Origin: an uncultured Bacteroidales bacterium
GTDB lineage: Bacteria; Bacteroidota; Bacteroidia; Bacteroidales; F082
Direction of reading: 5' to 3'
Assembly: GCA_947303085.1 (NCBI GenBank)
Contig: CAMYXP010000009.1
Location: forward strand, 46,803 to 110,802
Length of the DNA: 64,000 nucleotides
Part shown: in pieces, positions 1-9,033 of the stretch
Numbering within the stretch: the stretch's first letter is position 1
Layout of the letters: every line of letters starts with the position of its first letter
Notes under the pieces: generated by a model
Databases searched by the model: none
What the model was told of the DNA's origin: nothing
The model's input: only the letters and a program-made list of their open reading frames with translations
Translations under genes and position numbers: made by a program

Positions 1-797
1 AAGTGGCGACGCTGGAATCAGCTTTGGCATTAATCGATTCTCTCGACCATGTGGCTGATGTGGCTTATAAAGCTGGTCTTGTCACAAAAAACGACAAGTT
101 GCGAGTAGCCCTTGAACGTAACAAATTCAAAGCGTTGCAACTGCAGCTTAACAATGGCATAGTGCTTGCCTCACAGCTGTTGTGTCAGGAGATTGGAATC
201 GAATATCCTGAAGAAGGTCTGCATCTTGACGATGATATCAATCATTCTGGTGTCTTCACTGAGAATGATGGCTTTGAACGTCCTGAGCTTAGGCTGTTGC
301 AGCTCCAAATCGACGCAGAAGTGTTTTACAAGAGGCTTTCAAGAGGAGAGGCGCTGCCACAAATCGGAGTCGGTGCCACTGTTTCATATGGCAACCTGGT
401 AAAGAATTACAAAGGCAATGCCATTTTCTTCGCGAGTGTTCAGGTGCCTATCATGAAATGGTGGGAGACATCTCACAAAATCAAAGAGCATAACCTGAAG
501 ATTGAAGAATACGAACTTATGCAAAAAGACCTCACAGAAAAGATGTCGCTGCAAGAGAAACAAGCTTACAACCAGATGAATGAGGCTGAGGCTTTGCTGC
601 AATCCGACAAATCGGCACTCGATATGGCACTGGAAAATTATCGCGTGGCTGAGCTTAACTACCGTGCCGGAATCAACACCGTGACCGATGTCCTTGAGGC
701 AAATGCATTGCTGCTGCAAGCACAAAACGCAATCACCGACCGCATGATAACATATGCGTCAGCGCGACGTAGATATCATGATTTAACAGGAAGATAA
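1..797 (+). CDS. TolC-family outer membrane efflux protein (C-terminal part, 5' end outside window)
   Basis: This is the C-terminal part (about 265 residues) of an outer-membrane efflux channel of the TolC/OEP type, which exports substrates from an inner-membrane pump across the outer membrane. The reading frame is open to the left edge, so the true start lies outside. The long heptad-like helices are typical: an Ala/Leu-rich helix with 'YKAGLVTKNDKLRVALE', then a second helical hairpin with 'NYRVAELNYRAGINTVTDVLEA', the usual conserved TolC segment near the C terminus. A second TolC fragment lies at the other end of the window (63237-64000). The gene ends at a strong intrinsic terminator. 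Its pump partners are not in view. Confidence 0.85.
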   Translation, partial: VATLESALALIDSLDHVADVAYKAGLVTKNDKLRVALERNKFKALQLQLNNGIVLASQLLCQEIGIEYPEEGLHLDDDINHSGVFTENDGFERPELRLLQLQIDAEVFYKRLSRGEALPQIGVGATVSYGNLVKNYKGNAIFFASVQVPIMKWWETSHKIKEHNLKIEEYELMQKDLTEKMSLQEKQAYNQMNEAEALLQSDKSALDMALENYRVAELNYRAGINTVTDVLEANALLLQAQNAITDRMITYASARRRYHDLTGR

Positions 798-832
798 AAA
801 AACGGCTGATTGAAAATCAGCCGTTTTTTTTA
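797..832. terminator. Bidirectional intrinsic terminator
   Basis: A 14-bp perfect stem (AAAAAACGGCTGAT at 797-810 pairing with 816-829) with a 5-nt loop, flanked by A and T runs. It separates the convergent TolC-type gene and the Na/Pi cotransporter gene and can serve both strands. Confidence 0.9.
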
Positions 833-2551
833 TGCTGTCAGCTTCTTGTGGGCATGAGCCTCAACAACGTTGATGACGTAATCTCCTAACTTCTCACATT
901 CACTGATGATATCCATATACTGGATGCCCGCCTGATAGTTGTAAAGATGCTCATTGATGTCGTTGACATTCGACTCCTTAAGCTGAGTACGATAGTTGTT
1001 GATCTCATTTTCAATGTTCAACGACTCGTTAAGGTCGACAATGCCTTGGGTGTCGTCAAGAACTTTCTGCATGTGAGCCAAAGCTTTGTTACAAAGCTCA
1101 AACATATAGCGGATGTGTTCCTTCTGAATATCGGTGAAATGCTCATTCTTCATGTGCTTCTGATTGATGGTGCGTGCCAGGTTATAGCAGCTGTCGCCAA
1201 TACTCTCAAGCTCACCGACTTCGCGGAGCATATAACGTATTTTGGTCTTACTTTCAGGACTCAAACGGCCTTCAGTCACCTTGTTGAGATAATTTGCAAT
1301 CTCAATCTCCATGTGGTCGGAAATCTGCTCATATTTCTCAATTCTTGCGAAAAGCTTGCTGAAATCCTCGTCGTTTTTAGTCTCAAACAGCAACCTCGGT
1401 ATGAAGTTGAACATCTTATTGGTGCGGGTCGAGAAGAGGCTAATCTCCTTCTGAGCCTCAAAAATCGATAGCTCAGCTGTTGAAAGAAGTCCTCCGGATA
1501 TGAATTTGAGCTTACCTTCCTCGTCTTCTTCCTTCTGCTTGATGATGCGGCATACGAGTTTCTCAATAGGTTTGATAAACCATATAAGAATCAATACGTT
1601 ACAAATGTTGAACGCCGTGTGGAACGCTGATAGCGCATATGTTACTCTTACCTGCGCGTCGGCGATGTCGGCTTCCGTCTCAGGCACAAAGTCGGGGTCG
1701 AAACCGACAAACCTGCATACCATATTGATAAATGGTCGGAATATTATCAGCACCCAAATCACGCCGAACACGTTGAAAACCATGTGTGCCAAAGCTGCCC
1801 GACGTGCGTTTGTCGAAGCGCTCAAAGCGGCGATGTTCGATGTCACTGTGGTACCGATATTTTCGCCCATGACGAGCGCAATGCCTTGATAAATAGGCAA
1901 AACGCCGCTGGAACAGAGAATCAACGTGATGGCCATGATGGCGGCCGACGACTGCACGCACATGGTTAGGATGCTACCAATCAAAAGATAAAGCAGAGTG
2001 GTTAAAAATCCCCAATGGCCTGTGCTTGCGAAGAAATTGATTATGCTTTCGTTGCCTGCGAGGTCCATCGCCATGGCGTTTTCACGCAGGGTGGCGAGAC
2101 CGAGGAACATAAATGAGAAACCGAAGATGAACTCGCCGAACGACTTACCTGAAGCTTTCTTCTGGAAAATAAGTATGATAGCTAAGGCGAAGAATGGGAA
2201 CACCACGTTGCTCATATTAATCTGGAACCCGAAGACCGACATGATCCATGCCGTCACTGTAGTTCCGATGTTGGCTCCCATGATCACCGAGATAGCCTGC
2301 GCCAAGGTGAGAAGACCTGCATTGACGAAACTGACAGTCATAACTGTCGTTGCCGTTGACGACTGCACCGCTGCGGTCACGAAAACGCCTGTGAGCAGTC
2401 CCGTGAAACGGTTTTTCGTCATGGTTCCCATGATGTTGCGGAGATGACCGCCGCTGAGTTTCTGCAGACCCTCACTCATCATCTTCATGCCGTACATGAG
2501 GAGAGCAAGGCATCCTAAAAGCTTTAGAAAAAGATAAATTGTCATAATCAA
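830..2551 (-). CDS. Na/Pi cotransporter family protein with C-terminal PhoU-like domain
   Basis: A 573-residue inner-membrane protein of the Na+/phosphate cotransporter II family (NptA/PNaS type). The first half is hydrophobic and contains the two internally repeated motifs expected for the family, 'AAVQSSTATTVM' near residue 60 and 'CVQSSAAIMAI' near residue 200, which in homologues line the Na+/phosphate site. Residues about 350-560 are charged, helical and PhoU-like. Length fits the family. It is the last gene of a minus-strand set, 6 nt after an XRE-type regulator that itself follows rho. Phosphate uptake is the family role; the true substrate here is inferred. Confidence 0.9.
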   Translation of the reverse strand: MIMTIYLFLKLLGCLALLMYGMKMMSEGLQKLSGGHLRNIMGTMTKNRFTGLLTGVFVTAAVQSSTATTVMTVSFVNAGLLTLAQAISVIMGANIGTTVTAWIMSVFGFQINMSNVVFPFFALAIILIFQKKASGKSFGEFIFGFSFMFLGLATLRENAMAMDLAGNESIINFFASTGHWGFLTTLLYLLIGSILTMCVQSSAAIMAITLILCSSGVLPIYQGIALVMGENIGTTVTSNIAALSASTNARRAALAHMVFNVFGVIWVLIIFRPFINMVCRFVGFDPDFVPETEADIADAQVRVTYALSAFHTAFNICNVLILIWFIKPIEKLVCRIIKQKEEDEEGKLKFISGGLLSTAELSIFEAQKEISLFSTRTNKMFNFIPRLLFETKNDEDFSKLFARIEKYEQISDHMEIEIANYLNKVTEGRLSPESKTKIRYMLREVGELESIGDSCYNLARTINQKHMKNEHFTDIQKEHIRYMFELCNKALAHMQKVLDDTQGIVDLNESLNIENEINNYRTQLKESNVNDINEHLYNYQAGIQYMDIISECEKLGDYVINVVEAHAHKKLTA

Positions 2552-2557
2552 TAACTT

Positions 2558-2920
2558 TTATTTCTTTTTTCTTCGTTTTAAACGTTCTTCCAAAGTGCTG
2601 TAACTGTTGTTTTTCGACGGCATCTTGACGCACTCCTCGAAGTTGTCGAAGTTCGATTCAACAATCTTAAGTGCTTCATACACAAGCTCTTTGTCGTCTT
2701 TCATCAACTCATAAAGATGGTCGGCCATCCAATATTTCAAGATGGCGTTCTCGTTGAGCTCAAGTATTTTGGCCATTTTTACAGCTTCCTGTCGGCTTAT
2801 TTTCGCCCTGCCGTTCTCTTTTCTGCAGTATTTAGTCTCCGACATGAAGAGCATCTTAGCCATCTCCACTTGGGTGATCCCCGAGTACATCCTAGTCTTT
2901 CGTATCGTTTGGCTTAGCAT
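2558..2920 (-). CDS. Small XRE-type helix-turn-helix protein
   Basis: A 120-residue protein whose first ~60 residues match a Cro/C1-type helix-turn-helix ('SGITQVEMAKMLFMSETKY' followed by a second helix with 'ISRQEAVKMAKILELNE'). The C-terminal half is charged and ends in a Lys/Arg-rich tail. It starts 1 nt after the rho stop codon and ends 6 nt before the Na/Pi transporter start, so all three are almost certainly co-transcribed. Its target is unknown; regulation of the downstream transporter or of this operon is an inference from position only. Confidence 0.75.
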   Translation of the reverse strand: MLSQTIRKTRMYSGITQVEMAKMLFMSETKYCRKENGRAKISRQEAVKMAKILELNENAILKYWMADHLYELMKDDKELVYEALKIVESNFDNFEECVKMPSKNNSYSTLEERLKRRKKK

Positions 2921-2921
2921 A

Positions 2922-4628
2922 TTATTTGTCTATTGTAGCCAAAAATTCCTCGTTCGAAACTGTCTTCGATATTCTGTCTTTCAAGAATTCCATCGCCTCC
3001 ACAGGTGTCATGTCGGCGAAATGGTTACGCAGCGCCCAGACGCGTGCCAAAGTGCGCTCGTCGACCAACAAGTCGTCGCGACGTGTACCTGATGCCACGA
3101 TGTCGATAGCAGGGTAGATGCGCTTGTTCGAGAGACGGCGGTCGAGCTGGAGCTCCATGTTGCCGGTGCCTTTGAATTCCTCGAAGATGACCTCGTCCAT
3201 CTTTGAACCTGTGTCAATCAAAGCTGTAGCCAAAATCGTGAGTGAGCCGCCGCCTTCGATGTTACGTGCCGCACCGAAGAAACGTTTCGGCTTCTGCAAA
3301 GCGTTGGCCTCGACACCGCCCGAAAGCACCTTACCCGATGCCGGTGACACGGTGTTGTAGGCACGAGCCAATCTGGTGATGGAGTCAAGCAGAATCACCA
3401 CGTCGTGACCGCATTCTGTCAAGCGTTTTGCCTTCTCTAGAACTATGTTCGCAATCTTCACGTGTTTGTCGGCCGGCTCGTCGAATGTCGATGAGATAAC
3501 CTCCGCTTTCACGCTGCGTGCCATGTCGGTGACCTCCTCAGGACGCTCGTCGATCAACAATATAATAAGGTATACCTCAGGGTGGTTTGCCGCGATGGCG
3601 TTTGCCACTTCCTTTAGCAACACTGTCTTACCTGTCTTAGGCTGTGCCACAATCAATCCACGTTGACCTTTGCCGATAGGGGCGAAGAGATCCATGATAC
3701 GTGTCGACACTGTGCCTCCCTGATGTCCTGTGAGCTTGAATTTCTCATCCGGGAACAAAGGTGTGAGGAAGTCGAACGGGATACGGTCGCGCACCTCGTC
3801 TGGGTTGCGTCCGTTGATTTTGTCGACCTTCACTAACGGGAAATATTTCTCGCCGTTCTTTGGCGGACGAATCATGCCGAGAATGGTGTCGCCGGTCTTC
3901 AAGCCGAACAGTTTTATCTGTGACTGGGAGACGTAGATGTCGTCAGGTGAATTCAAATAGTTATAGTCGGCCGAACGCAGGAATCCGTAGCCGTCGGGCA
4001 TGATTTCAAGCACGCCCTCGGCTTGCACCACGCCGTCAAACTCCGAAATCATCTCTTCGTGACGCATCGGCGCCGGCTGTTGCTGCTCTTCCTGATGATG
4101 CTGCGGACGAACCTCGTAAACGGCCTGTTTTTCCTCAAACATCGGCACGTCGTGTTCAACCGGCACAACCTCTGGAATCTCCGCCTCTTCCTCGTTGCTC
4201 TCGTTGAGTATCTCGTTTGCCACGTCGACCACCGCCGGTTTCGGCTTAGGATACGATACATGACGCGGTTTGTCGCCGTCCTCGCCAAGGTTCTCGAATG
4301 TGGTCTTTATCACATCCGGACGCTTGCCGATTCTTGGACGTCTGCCGCGTTTCGGGGCTTCTGCAACTGCCTCATTTTCAATAGGTTTCACTGGTTCAGC
4401 CGGTGCCTCAACCTTAGCTTCAGCTTCAACATCAACCTTCTTCTTTCTTCCTGGTCTGCCTTTGGGCTTCTCAACAACTGCTGGAGTTTCCTGCGGCGCA
4501 GACTGTTTCTCGATGATGCTGTACACAAGGTTCTCCTTTGGCACGCTGACGTTCTCCACTCCAAGCTTCAACGCAATCTCCTTGAGCTCAGCAATGGACT
4601 TGTCGTTTAGTTCAAAAATATCGTACAT
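2922..4628 (-). CDS. rho: Transcription termination factor Rho
   Basis: A 568-residue Rho, the RNA-dependent hexameric helicase that ends transcription. The Rho-N SAP-like fold is at residues 1-45, the cold-shock RNA-binding domain follows '[19 protein letters not shown]' (around residue 205), and the ATPase has Walker A '[11 protein letters not shown]' and Walker B '[16 protein letters not shown]', as well as the Q-loop/R-loop region. Compared with the ~420-residue enterobacterial enzyme it carries an insertion of about 150 residues between the SAP-like domain and the RNA-binding domain: basic ('RPGRKKK', '[12 protein letters not shown]'), then Glu/Pro/Gln-rich. Such insertions are known in Bacteroidota Rho. 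It heads the operon with the XRE protein and the Na/Pi transporter, and has a ~100-nt leader. Confidence 0.97.
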   Translation of the reverse strand: MYDIFELNDKSIAELKEIALKLGVENVSVPKENLVYSIIEKQSAPQETPAVVEKPKGRPGRKKKVDVEAEAKVEAPAEPVKPIENEAVAEAPKRGRRPRIGKRPDVIKTTFENLGEDGDKPRHVSYPKPKPAVVDVANEILNESNEEEAEIPEVVPVEHDVPMFEEKQAVYEVRPQHHQEEQQQPAPMRHEEMISEFDGVVQAEGVLEIMPDGYGFLRSADYNYLNSPDDIYVSQSQIKLFGLKTGDTILGMIRPPKNGEKYFPLVKVDKINGRNPDEVRDRIPFDFLTPLFPDEKFKLTGHQGGTVSTRIMDLFAPIGKGQRGLIVAQPKTGKTVLLKEVANAIAANHPEVYLIILLIDERPEEVTDMARSVKAEVISSTFDEPADKHVKIANIVLEKAKRLTECGHDVVILLDSITRLARAYNTVSPASGKVLSGGVEANALQKPKRFFGAARNIEGGGSLTILATALIDTGSKMDEVIFEEFKGTGNMELQLDRRLSNKRIYPAIDIVASGTRRDDLLVDERTLARVWALRNHFADMTPVEAMEFLKDRISKTVSNEEFLATIDK

Positions 4629-4737
4629 AAAAAGTCAATTATTAGACTGAATTTCAAAAACTTATCTGATTATTTTGCGAAACAGAATTGTTTGCTTTAT
4701 CGAACAAAAGCTGGTTGTCTATTGTTCTTTTGACGTT

Positions 4738-4745
4738 GCAAATAT
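4738..4745 (-). promoter_or_regulatory. Probable rho promoter (-7 box)
   Basis: Read on the minus strand there is TATATTTG, a good match to the Bacteroidota -7 element, with a TTG about 15 nt further upstream. Transcription would begin near 4731 and leave a leader of about 100 nt before rho, long for this genome and compatible with autoregulation of rho through its leader. The divergent DUF4293 gene has its own -7 match (TAATTTTG, 4778-4785). Confidence 0.5.
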
Positions 4746-4800
4746 ACAATTTTTTTTCATACAACCAATTTTTTTGTTAATTTTGCAAAAAATTTTAGAT

Positions 4801-5289
4801 ATGATTCAAAGAAGACAGACCATTTTCATGCTTTTATCAGTGATTATTACTGCTTTGCTGTTTTTTATGCCTCTGGCATCGTTCAACGATGGCACCACAG
4901 TAATGAAATTCACCATTTTTGGTATACAACAACCAATTGAAACTATATCATTATCAACAGCTTATACTTGGCCACTCGTAGTTTTGACAATTTTGATGAC
5001 ATTGGCACCTCTCGTAACTATTTTCCTATATAAAAAACGTGAATTGCAAGTGCGTCTTTGCCGACTGACGATGCTTGTGAACATCATCTTCATCGGATTG
5101 ATATTCCTTTATTATGAAGCTGATATTCAAAAGATTATAGCTACTGTTGAAGGCGATGAGTATCAACTTTATGTCGCTTATTTCTTCGGCATGGTGATTC
5201 CGCTTGTCAATCTCATACTCGAAATCCTCGCTATCCGTGGCATTAAAAAAGATATCGACCTTCTGAAATCAGTCGACAGGCTGAGATGA
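4801..5289 (+). CDS. DUF4293 family four-helix membrane protein
   Basis: A 162-residue protein with four predicted membrane helices ('TIFMLLSVIITALLFFMPL' at the N terminus, then three more), matching the Bacteroidota-specific DUF4293 family, which typically begins 'MIQRRQ(T/S)'. I chose the ATG at 4801 rather than an upstream in-frame start because the family begins there and a -7 box (4778-4785) lies just upstream. Function unknown. It is divergently transcribed from rho. Confidence 0.85.
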   Translation: MIQRRQTIFMLLSVIITALLFFMPLASFNDGTTVMKFTIFGIQQPIETISLSTAYTWPLVVLTILMTLAPLVTIFLYKKRELQVRLCRLTMLVNIIFIGLIFLYYEADIQKIIATVEGDEYQLYVAYFFGMVIPLVNLILEILAIRGIKKDIDLLKSVDRLR

Positions 5290-5329
5290 AGTTGTTCAGT
5301 TATTTATGACCAAACGGTTAATTGACTAA

Positions 5330-5824
5330 CTAACTTCTAACTTTCTCGTAAACTTCCATTTTCTTGATTTCGCTTCCATCAATCTGGAATCTCACCATCG
5401 TGATGACCTTGTGAAATCCGCTGTTTCCGGCTGCTCCCGGGTTGATGTGGAGCAATCCGAGGCTATGGTCGTTCATCACCTTCAGGATATGTGAGTGTCC
5501 GCTGATGAAAATATTAGGTTTCTCTTTGATTATCAGTTCTTTAATGCCTGGCTCGTAACGGCTCGGGTAACCTCCGATGTGCGTCATCATCACCTTCACG
5601 TTCTCGACGGTGAAGATGTTGATTTTCGGAAACATCAGGCGTATCTTCTGGTCGTCGACGTTGCCGTAAACCGCCCTCAAAGGCTTGAAGGCAGACAAAG
5701 CGTCGGCGACATCGGTGGAACCGATGTCGCCGACGTGCCATATCTCGTCGCAGTCTTTGAAAAACTCAAAAACCGCAGGATTAAGCCATCCGTGTGTGTC
5801 CGACAATAATCCTATCTTTTTCAT
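5330..5824 (-). CDS. YfcE/MJ0936-type metallophosphoesterase
   Basis: A 164-residue calcineurin-like phosphoesterase. All family motifs are present: 'GLLSDTHGW' (Asp and His metal ligands), 'HVGDIG', 'VYGNVDD', 'THIGGYP' and 'ISGHSH'. Members hydrolyse phosphodiesters or phosphate monoesters using two metal ions in the cytoplasm. It is the last gene of a minus-strand trio (TonB-domain protein, DUF3078 protein, this gene) with a 3-nt gap to DUF3078. The physiological substrate cannot be told from sequence. Confidence 0.9.
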   Translation of the reverse strand: MKKIGLLSDTHGWLNPAVFEFFKDCDEIWHVGDIGSTDVADALSAFKPLRAVYGNVDDQKIRLMFPKINIFTVENVKVMMTHIGGYPSRYEPGIKELIIKEKPNIFISGHSHILKVMNDHSLGLLHINPGAAGNSGFHKVITMVRFQIDGSEIKKMEVYEKVRS

Positions 5825-5827
5825 TTA

Positions 5828-6865
5828 TCACGGAATCTTGTATGAGATGCCGAGGCTCAACACTTCCTTGAACTGACGGAAGGTGGTACCTTCGTAGGTG
5901 CTGAGTGGCATGATGTCCTCGTCGTAGACCAAACGCGCGGTGAGGTTGCATGTTAACCAGTCGTTGATCTTCATAATCAAGGCGTTGTCCCAGTCAAAGT
6001 CGACAGGGCAGGTGTAGCTCTCGCCAAGAACGTTGGTGCCGTCGTTGAGATAATCGTAGAAAGCGATGAGCTTCGATGAGAAGGTCACGTTCTTCATAAT
6101 CTCGTAGTTGAACTCAGCGGTGATCTGCGCACCGAGTTCCCAACGGATGTTTTCGCCTTTCTTAACTCTGTTGTAATTGTAACGAACCACAGGAACAGTG
6201 TCGGTGTATGCCTCGTATGGCAAATAATTGCCTTCAGCATCCTCATAATACTCGCCGTTAGCGTCTTCCTGATATTCATATTCAGCTTTCTTCACGCCAA
6301 AAGCGCCGGCGTCAGCCAATCTCTGGTCGTTGACGATGGTCATACGGCCCGTGACAGGGGCGATGTTGACTTTGAAATGTTCGTTTGGCACCCACTGGAT
6401 ACCGAGACCGAGTGTCACATATCCTGGATTCATGATGCCTGAGATGCGGTTGGTGCTGTCGGCAGCGTAGTTGTAGCCGTTGGTAAACTGGCTCTGGAAT
6501 GTCAGGTTGGCTGTAACAAACCATTTGTCTTTGTGGATGTTGTATCCGTAAAGTGAGCTGAAGAAGATGCGGTCGTCAGTCTTTATGGGCTTTTGATCGA
6601 GGTCGTAATAGCTGTAGCCGAGCTGAAGATCCAGACCGTTGTCCCATTTGTGGTTGCCGTTCTTGTAGTTGCAGTCATACTTTAAAAAACCGAGGAAGTT
6701 GACGTTGTCCTGTCCGCCCGGTGCCCAGTTGTCGAAATGGCTCTGAGCCATGTTGAAACCGACGTTTCCGCCATGAGTCCAAGGAGATGCCGGAGCATCA
6801 TCTTGCGCAAATGCCACATTCACTGAAAGCAGCATCGCAATCAAAGGTAAAAATACTTTTTTCAT
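5828..6865 (-). CDS. DUF3078 outer-membrane beta-barrel protein
   Basis: A 345-residue exported protein with a signal peptide (cleavage probably after 'NVAFAQ'). The sequence alternates aromatic and polar residues as in a beta-barrel, contains 'WTHGGNVGFNMAQSHFDNWA' near the mature N terminus, which is characteristic of DUF3078, and ends in strands with 'SLGISYKIP'. Bacteroidota members are thought to be outer-membrane proteins of unknown function. It follows a TonB C-terminal-domain protein by 25 nt and precedes a phosphoesterase by 3 nt. Confidence 0.85.
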   Translation of the reverse strand: MKKVFLPLIAMLLSVNVAFAQDDAPASPWTHGGNVGFNMAQSHFDNWAPGGQDNVNFLGFLKYDCNYKNGNHKWDNGLDLQLGYSYYDLDQKPIKTDDRIFFSSLYGYNIHKDKWFVTANLTFQSQFTNGYNYAADSTNRISGIMNPGYVTLGLGIQWVPNEHFKVNIAPVTGRMTIVNDQRLADAGAFGVKKAEYEYQEDANGEYYEDAEGNYLPYEAYTDTVPVVRYNYNRVKKGENIRWELGAQITAEFNYEIMKNVTFSSKLIAFYDYLNDGTNVLGESYTCPVDFDWDNALIMKINDWLTCNLTARLVYDEDIMPLSTYEGTTFRQFKEVLSLGISYKIP

Positions 6866-6890
6866 ATTTTAAAAATTTATTGGTTTATAA

Positions 6891-7685
6891 TCAATAGTTG
6901 TTTCCGTCATAGTAATTCCGCTCTCCAATCTGGAATGTTATCTCCTGCGACATCCTCGTCCTCACCAGACTGTCGTTTTTCACTCCCGGAGTCCATACCA
7001 AGCTCTGTATCAATCGGATAGCCTCGTTGTCACAACCGCCGCCAACGCTGTTTTCAACAACGATGTTCGATGCTCTGCCGTCGGTCTCAACTACGAACTT
7101 AAGCTTCACAGTGCCTTGAATCTCAAACTGTTTCGCCTGGTCGGGATAAACCAGATTCGTGCGAAGGAAGCCTGCTAAAGTCACCTGCGGGTTGGCGAAA
7201 TAGGGCAGAGGTGACTGGAACAACTCCTTTATTTCATAGATTTTATTGCTTTTCTGTGCGGGATATTCTTGCTCTGGCAGCATAGTCCGAGGGTTTTTCT
7301 CCTCGTTTTTCTTGTAGCTCTTTGGCGAGAACTCCACAACATAATAATCGTTGAAATCCACTGCTTTTCCTTGGCTTATGGCCGGATTCCACTCAATCAT
7401 CTTAACCAGTCGTATGGCTTCCGCGGCACATTCGTCGTCGAAGCTCTTCTCAATCCTGTAATTTGTGGCGTTTCCGTCTTTGTCAACATCATAAAACACT
7501 GTGATTTTACCGCCTTTTTTCTGCTCAAGGGCGCTCTGCGGATAAATAAGATGGTTTTGGATTATTTTTTTTGTCAAAGGAAATCCTGAAATCGGTTCCG
7601 GCGATTTGACCTGGGCATTGGTCCTCAATCCTAATGATATGAATATCAATGTTATAATTAAAAATAAAAATTTATTATTTTTCAT
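6891..7685 (-). CDS. Exported protein with two TonB C-terminal domains
   Basis: A 264-residue protein with an N-terminal signal/anchor ('FLFLIITLIFISLGL') and two copies of the TonB C-terminal fold: the first around residues 45-115 ('GGKITVFYDVDKDGNATNY'), the second around 165-255 ('GTVKLKFVVETDGRASNIVV'). TonB domains contact outer-membrane receptors and transmit proton-motive energy; tandem TonB_C proteins without the proline-rich linker, as here, may instead act as periplasmic structural or signalling parts. It is first in an operon with the DUF3078 barrel protein. Confidence 0.8.
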   Translation of the reverse strand: MKNNKFLFLIITLIFISLGLRTNAQVKSPEPISGFPLTKKIIQNHLIYPQSALEQKKGGKITVFYDVDKDGNATNYRIEKSFDDECAAEAIRLVKMIEWNPAISQGKAVDFNDYYVVEFSPKSYKKNEEKNPRTMLPEQEYPAQKSNKIYEIKELFQSPLPYFANPQVTLAGFLRTNLVYPDQAKQFEIQGTVKLKFVVETDGRASNIVVENSVGGGCDNEAIRLIQSLVWTPGVKNDSLVRTRMSQEITFQIGERNYYDGNNY

Positions 7686-7754
7686 GTTTCAAACCTGCAT
7701 TTTCAAAATAAACACCGCAAATTTACGAAATTTTTAAATGATAATCAAAAAAAA

Positions 7755-7762
7755 TGTATTTT
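7755..7762 (+). promoter_or_regulatory. Probable rlmB promoter (-7 box)
   Basis: TATTTTTG matches the Bacteroidota -7 element. The transcript would start near 7769, exactly at the border of an inverted-repeat element that fills the leader. Confidence 0.45.
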
Positions 7763-7768
7763 TGTTTT

Positions 7769-7827
7769 GTCATTCCGACCGAAGCGGAGGTTTCTCCCTT
7801 CCGCCTTAAGGATTCAGTCGAAATGAC
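7769..7827 (+). repeat. 59-bp dispersed inverted-repeat element in the rlmB leader
   Basis: The ends GTCATTCCGAC (7769-7779) and GTCGAAATGAC (7817-7827) form an 11-bp inverted repeat with one mismatch. A related 60-bp element with near-identical ends lies inside the TolC gene at 63872-63931. Such small GTCAT-ended elements are non-coding and occur in many copies in environmental Bacteroidota genomes. Here it lies in the untranslated leader of rlmB, ending 17 nt before the start codon. Confidence 0.6.
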
Positions 7828-7844
7828 GGAAATATATCTGAAAT

Positions 7845-8600
7845 ATGAATAATTTTAACAAAAAAGAAGACGATAACATGGTCTTTGGCGTTCATCCCGT
7901 CGAGGAAGTCATCAAGGCGGGGAAGGAACTGGAGAAGGTTTTTGTGCAGTCGGGACTGCGTTCGCCGCAGATCTCCGAGATAGTGAAATACGCCCGCGAG
8001 CATGAGGTCCCGGTGCAGTTCGTCCCGATTGAGAAACTGAACCGTCTTACGCGGAAAAACCATCAGGGAATAGTGGCTTTCGTTTGCCCTATTTCGTATC
8101 AGACCATCGAAAATGTAATCCCTATGGTATACGACGAAGGCCGCATGCCTTTTGTCGTCATCCTCGACCGTGTCACAGATGTGCGCAACTTCGGAGCCAT
8201 CGCCCGCACATGCTACGCCGCCGGCGTCGACGCCATCGTCATACCGTCGCGTGGCAGTGCCCTCATCAACGGCGACGCGATGAAGACCTCCGCCGGAGCA
8301 TTATCATTAATTAATGTGTGCCGCGTCGAGAATATCAAAGACACTATCGATTTCCTGAAGGCGAGCGGCTTGAAAGTGATAGCGTTTTCAGAGAAAGGCA
8401 GGCAGACTATCTGGCAGGCCGACCTCACCGGACCTATCGCCATCATGATGGGATCGGAGGAAGACGGCATCAGCGAGGCTTATCTAAAACGTGTTGATAA
8501 TCATTTGGTTATCCCGATGCCTGGCGACATCGATTCGCTCAACGTCAGCGTCGCCACCGGCATTGTGACGTTCGAAGTGGTGCGACAACGTTCGTTGTAA
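7845..8600 (+). CDS. rlmB: 23S rRNA 2'-O-ribose methyltransferase RlmB-type (SpoU family)
   Basis: A 251-residue SpoU/TrmH-family methyltransferase. The N-terminal substrate-binding domain begins 'MVFGVHPVEEVI', and the C-terminal knotted SAM-binding domain carries the three SpoU motifs: 'ILDRVTDVRNFGAIARTC', 'MMGSEEDGIS' and 'VIPMPGDIDSLNVSVA'. RlmB methylates G2251 (E. coli numbering) in the peptidyl-transferase loop of 23S rRNA. A start a few codons further in (7879) is also possible. It stands alone, between a leader that holds a dispersed repeat and a strong terminator. Confidence 0.93.
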   Translation: MNNFNKKEDDNMVFGVHPVEEVIKAGKELEKVFVQSGLRSPQISEIVKYAREHEVPVQFVPIEKLNRLTRKNHQGIVAFVCPISYQTIENVIPMVYDEGRMPFVVILDRVTDVRNFGAIARTCYAAGVDAIVIPSRGSALINGDAMKTSAGALSLINVCRVENIKDTIDFLKASGLKVIAFSEKGRQTIWQADLTGPIAIMMGSEEDGISEAYLKRVDNHLVIPMPGDIDSLNVSVATGIVTFEVVRQRSL

Positions 8601-8601
8601 C

Positions 8602-8638
8602 AAAAAAAAGAACCGATCGTTTGACCGGTTCTTTTTTT
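8602..8638 (+). terminator. Intrinsic terminator after rlmB
   Basis: The arms AAAAGAACCG (8606-8615) and CGGTTCTTTT (8626-8635) form a 10-bp stem with flanking A and T runs, directly after the rlmB stop codon. It can also stop the leftward tRNA-Leu transcript. Confidence 0.85.
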
Positions 8639-8648
8639 ATATCTTGTG

Positions 8649-8730
8649 CCCATGAGAAGACTCGAACTTCCAAGAGCGTCCGCTCACTACACCCTGAATG
8701 TAGCGTGTTTACCAATTTCACCACATGGGC
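8649..8730 (-). tRNA. tRNA-Leu (CAG)
   Basis: On the minus strand the gene begins GCCCATG and ends CATGGGC plus discriminator A, closing a 7-bp acceptor stem. The anticodon stem CTACA/TGTAG holds loop TTCAGGG, giving anticodon CAG. A long variable arm (class II) is present, as for leucine. The 3' CCA is not encoded. It lies 18 bp from a second tRNA-Leu, probably in the same transcript. Confidence 0.93.
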
Positions 8731-8748
8731 TTCGGGTGGAACTTTTGG

Positions 8749-8832
8749 TGCCCAGGACAAGAGTCGAACTTGCACGACGCAATCGTCACTACCCCCTCAA
8801 AGTAGCGTGTCTACCAATTTCACCACCTGGGC
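8749..8832 (-). tRNA. tRNA-Leu (GAG)
   Basis: The minus strand begins GCCCAGG and ends CCTGGGC plus A. The anticodon stem CTACT/GGTAG holds loop TTGAGGG, anticodon GAG, and a long variable arm follows. The first part is nearly identical to the neighbouring tRNA-Leu(CAG), suggesting tandem duplication. CCA is not encoded. Confidence 0.93.
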
Positions 8833-9033
8833 AAGGGTCTGCTTTTTGATTTCTCAAAAGCGTTGCAAAATTACATCTTTTTTTCATACGTTGAACAAAA
8901 TTTTTAAATAATTTTTTGTTGGTTGATAATCAAGAGATTAACTGTGAGATATGGCTGTTTTTACAGCACCTTAATTAATATAATAAGAATCCGTATCGTT
9001 TTTTTTTATACTTTTGTAGCGAAAAATCAAGTC

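Noticed and set aside
4023..4650. Plus-strand ORFs opposite the 5' part of rho
   Set aside because: They lie opposite the disordered, low-complexity insertion of rho, where stop codons are rare by composition. No family signal is present.
8621..8911. Plus-strand ORFs over the tRNA-Leu pair
   Set aside because: They are read through the antisense of two clear tRNA genes. Their similarity to each other reflects the tRNA duplication.
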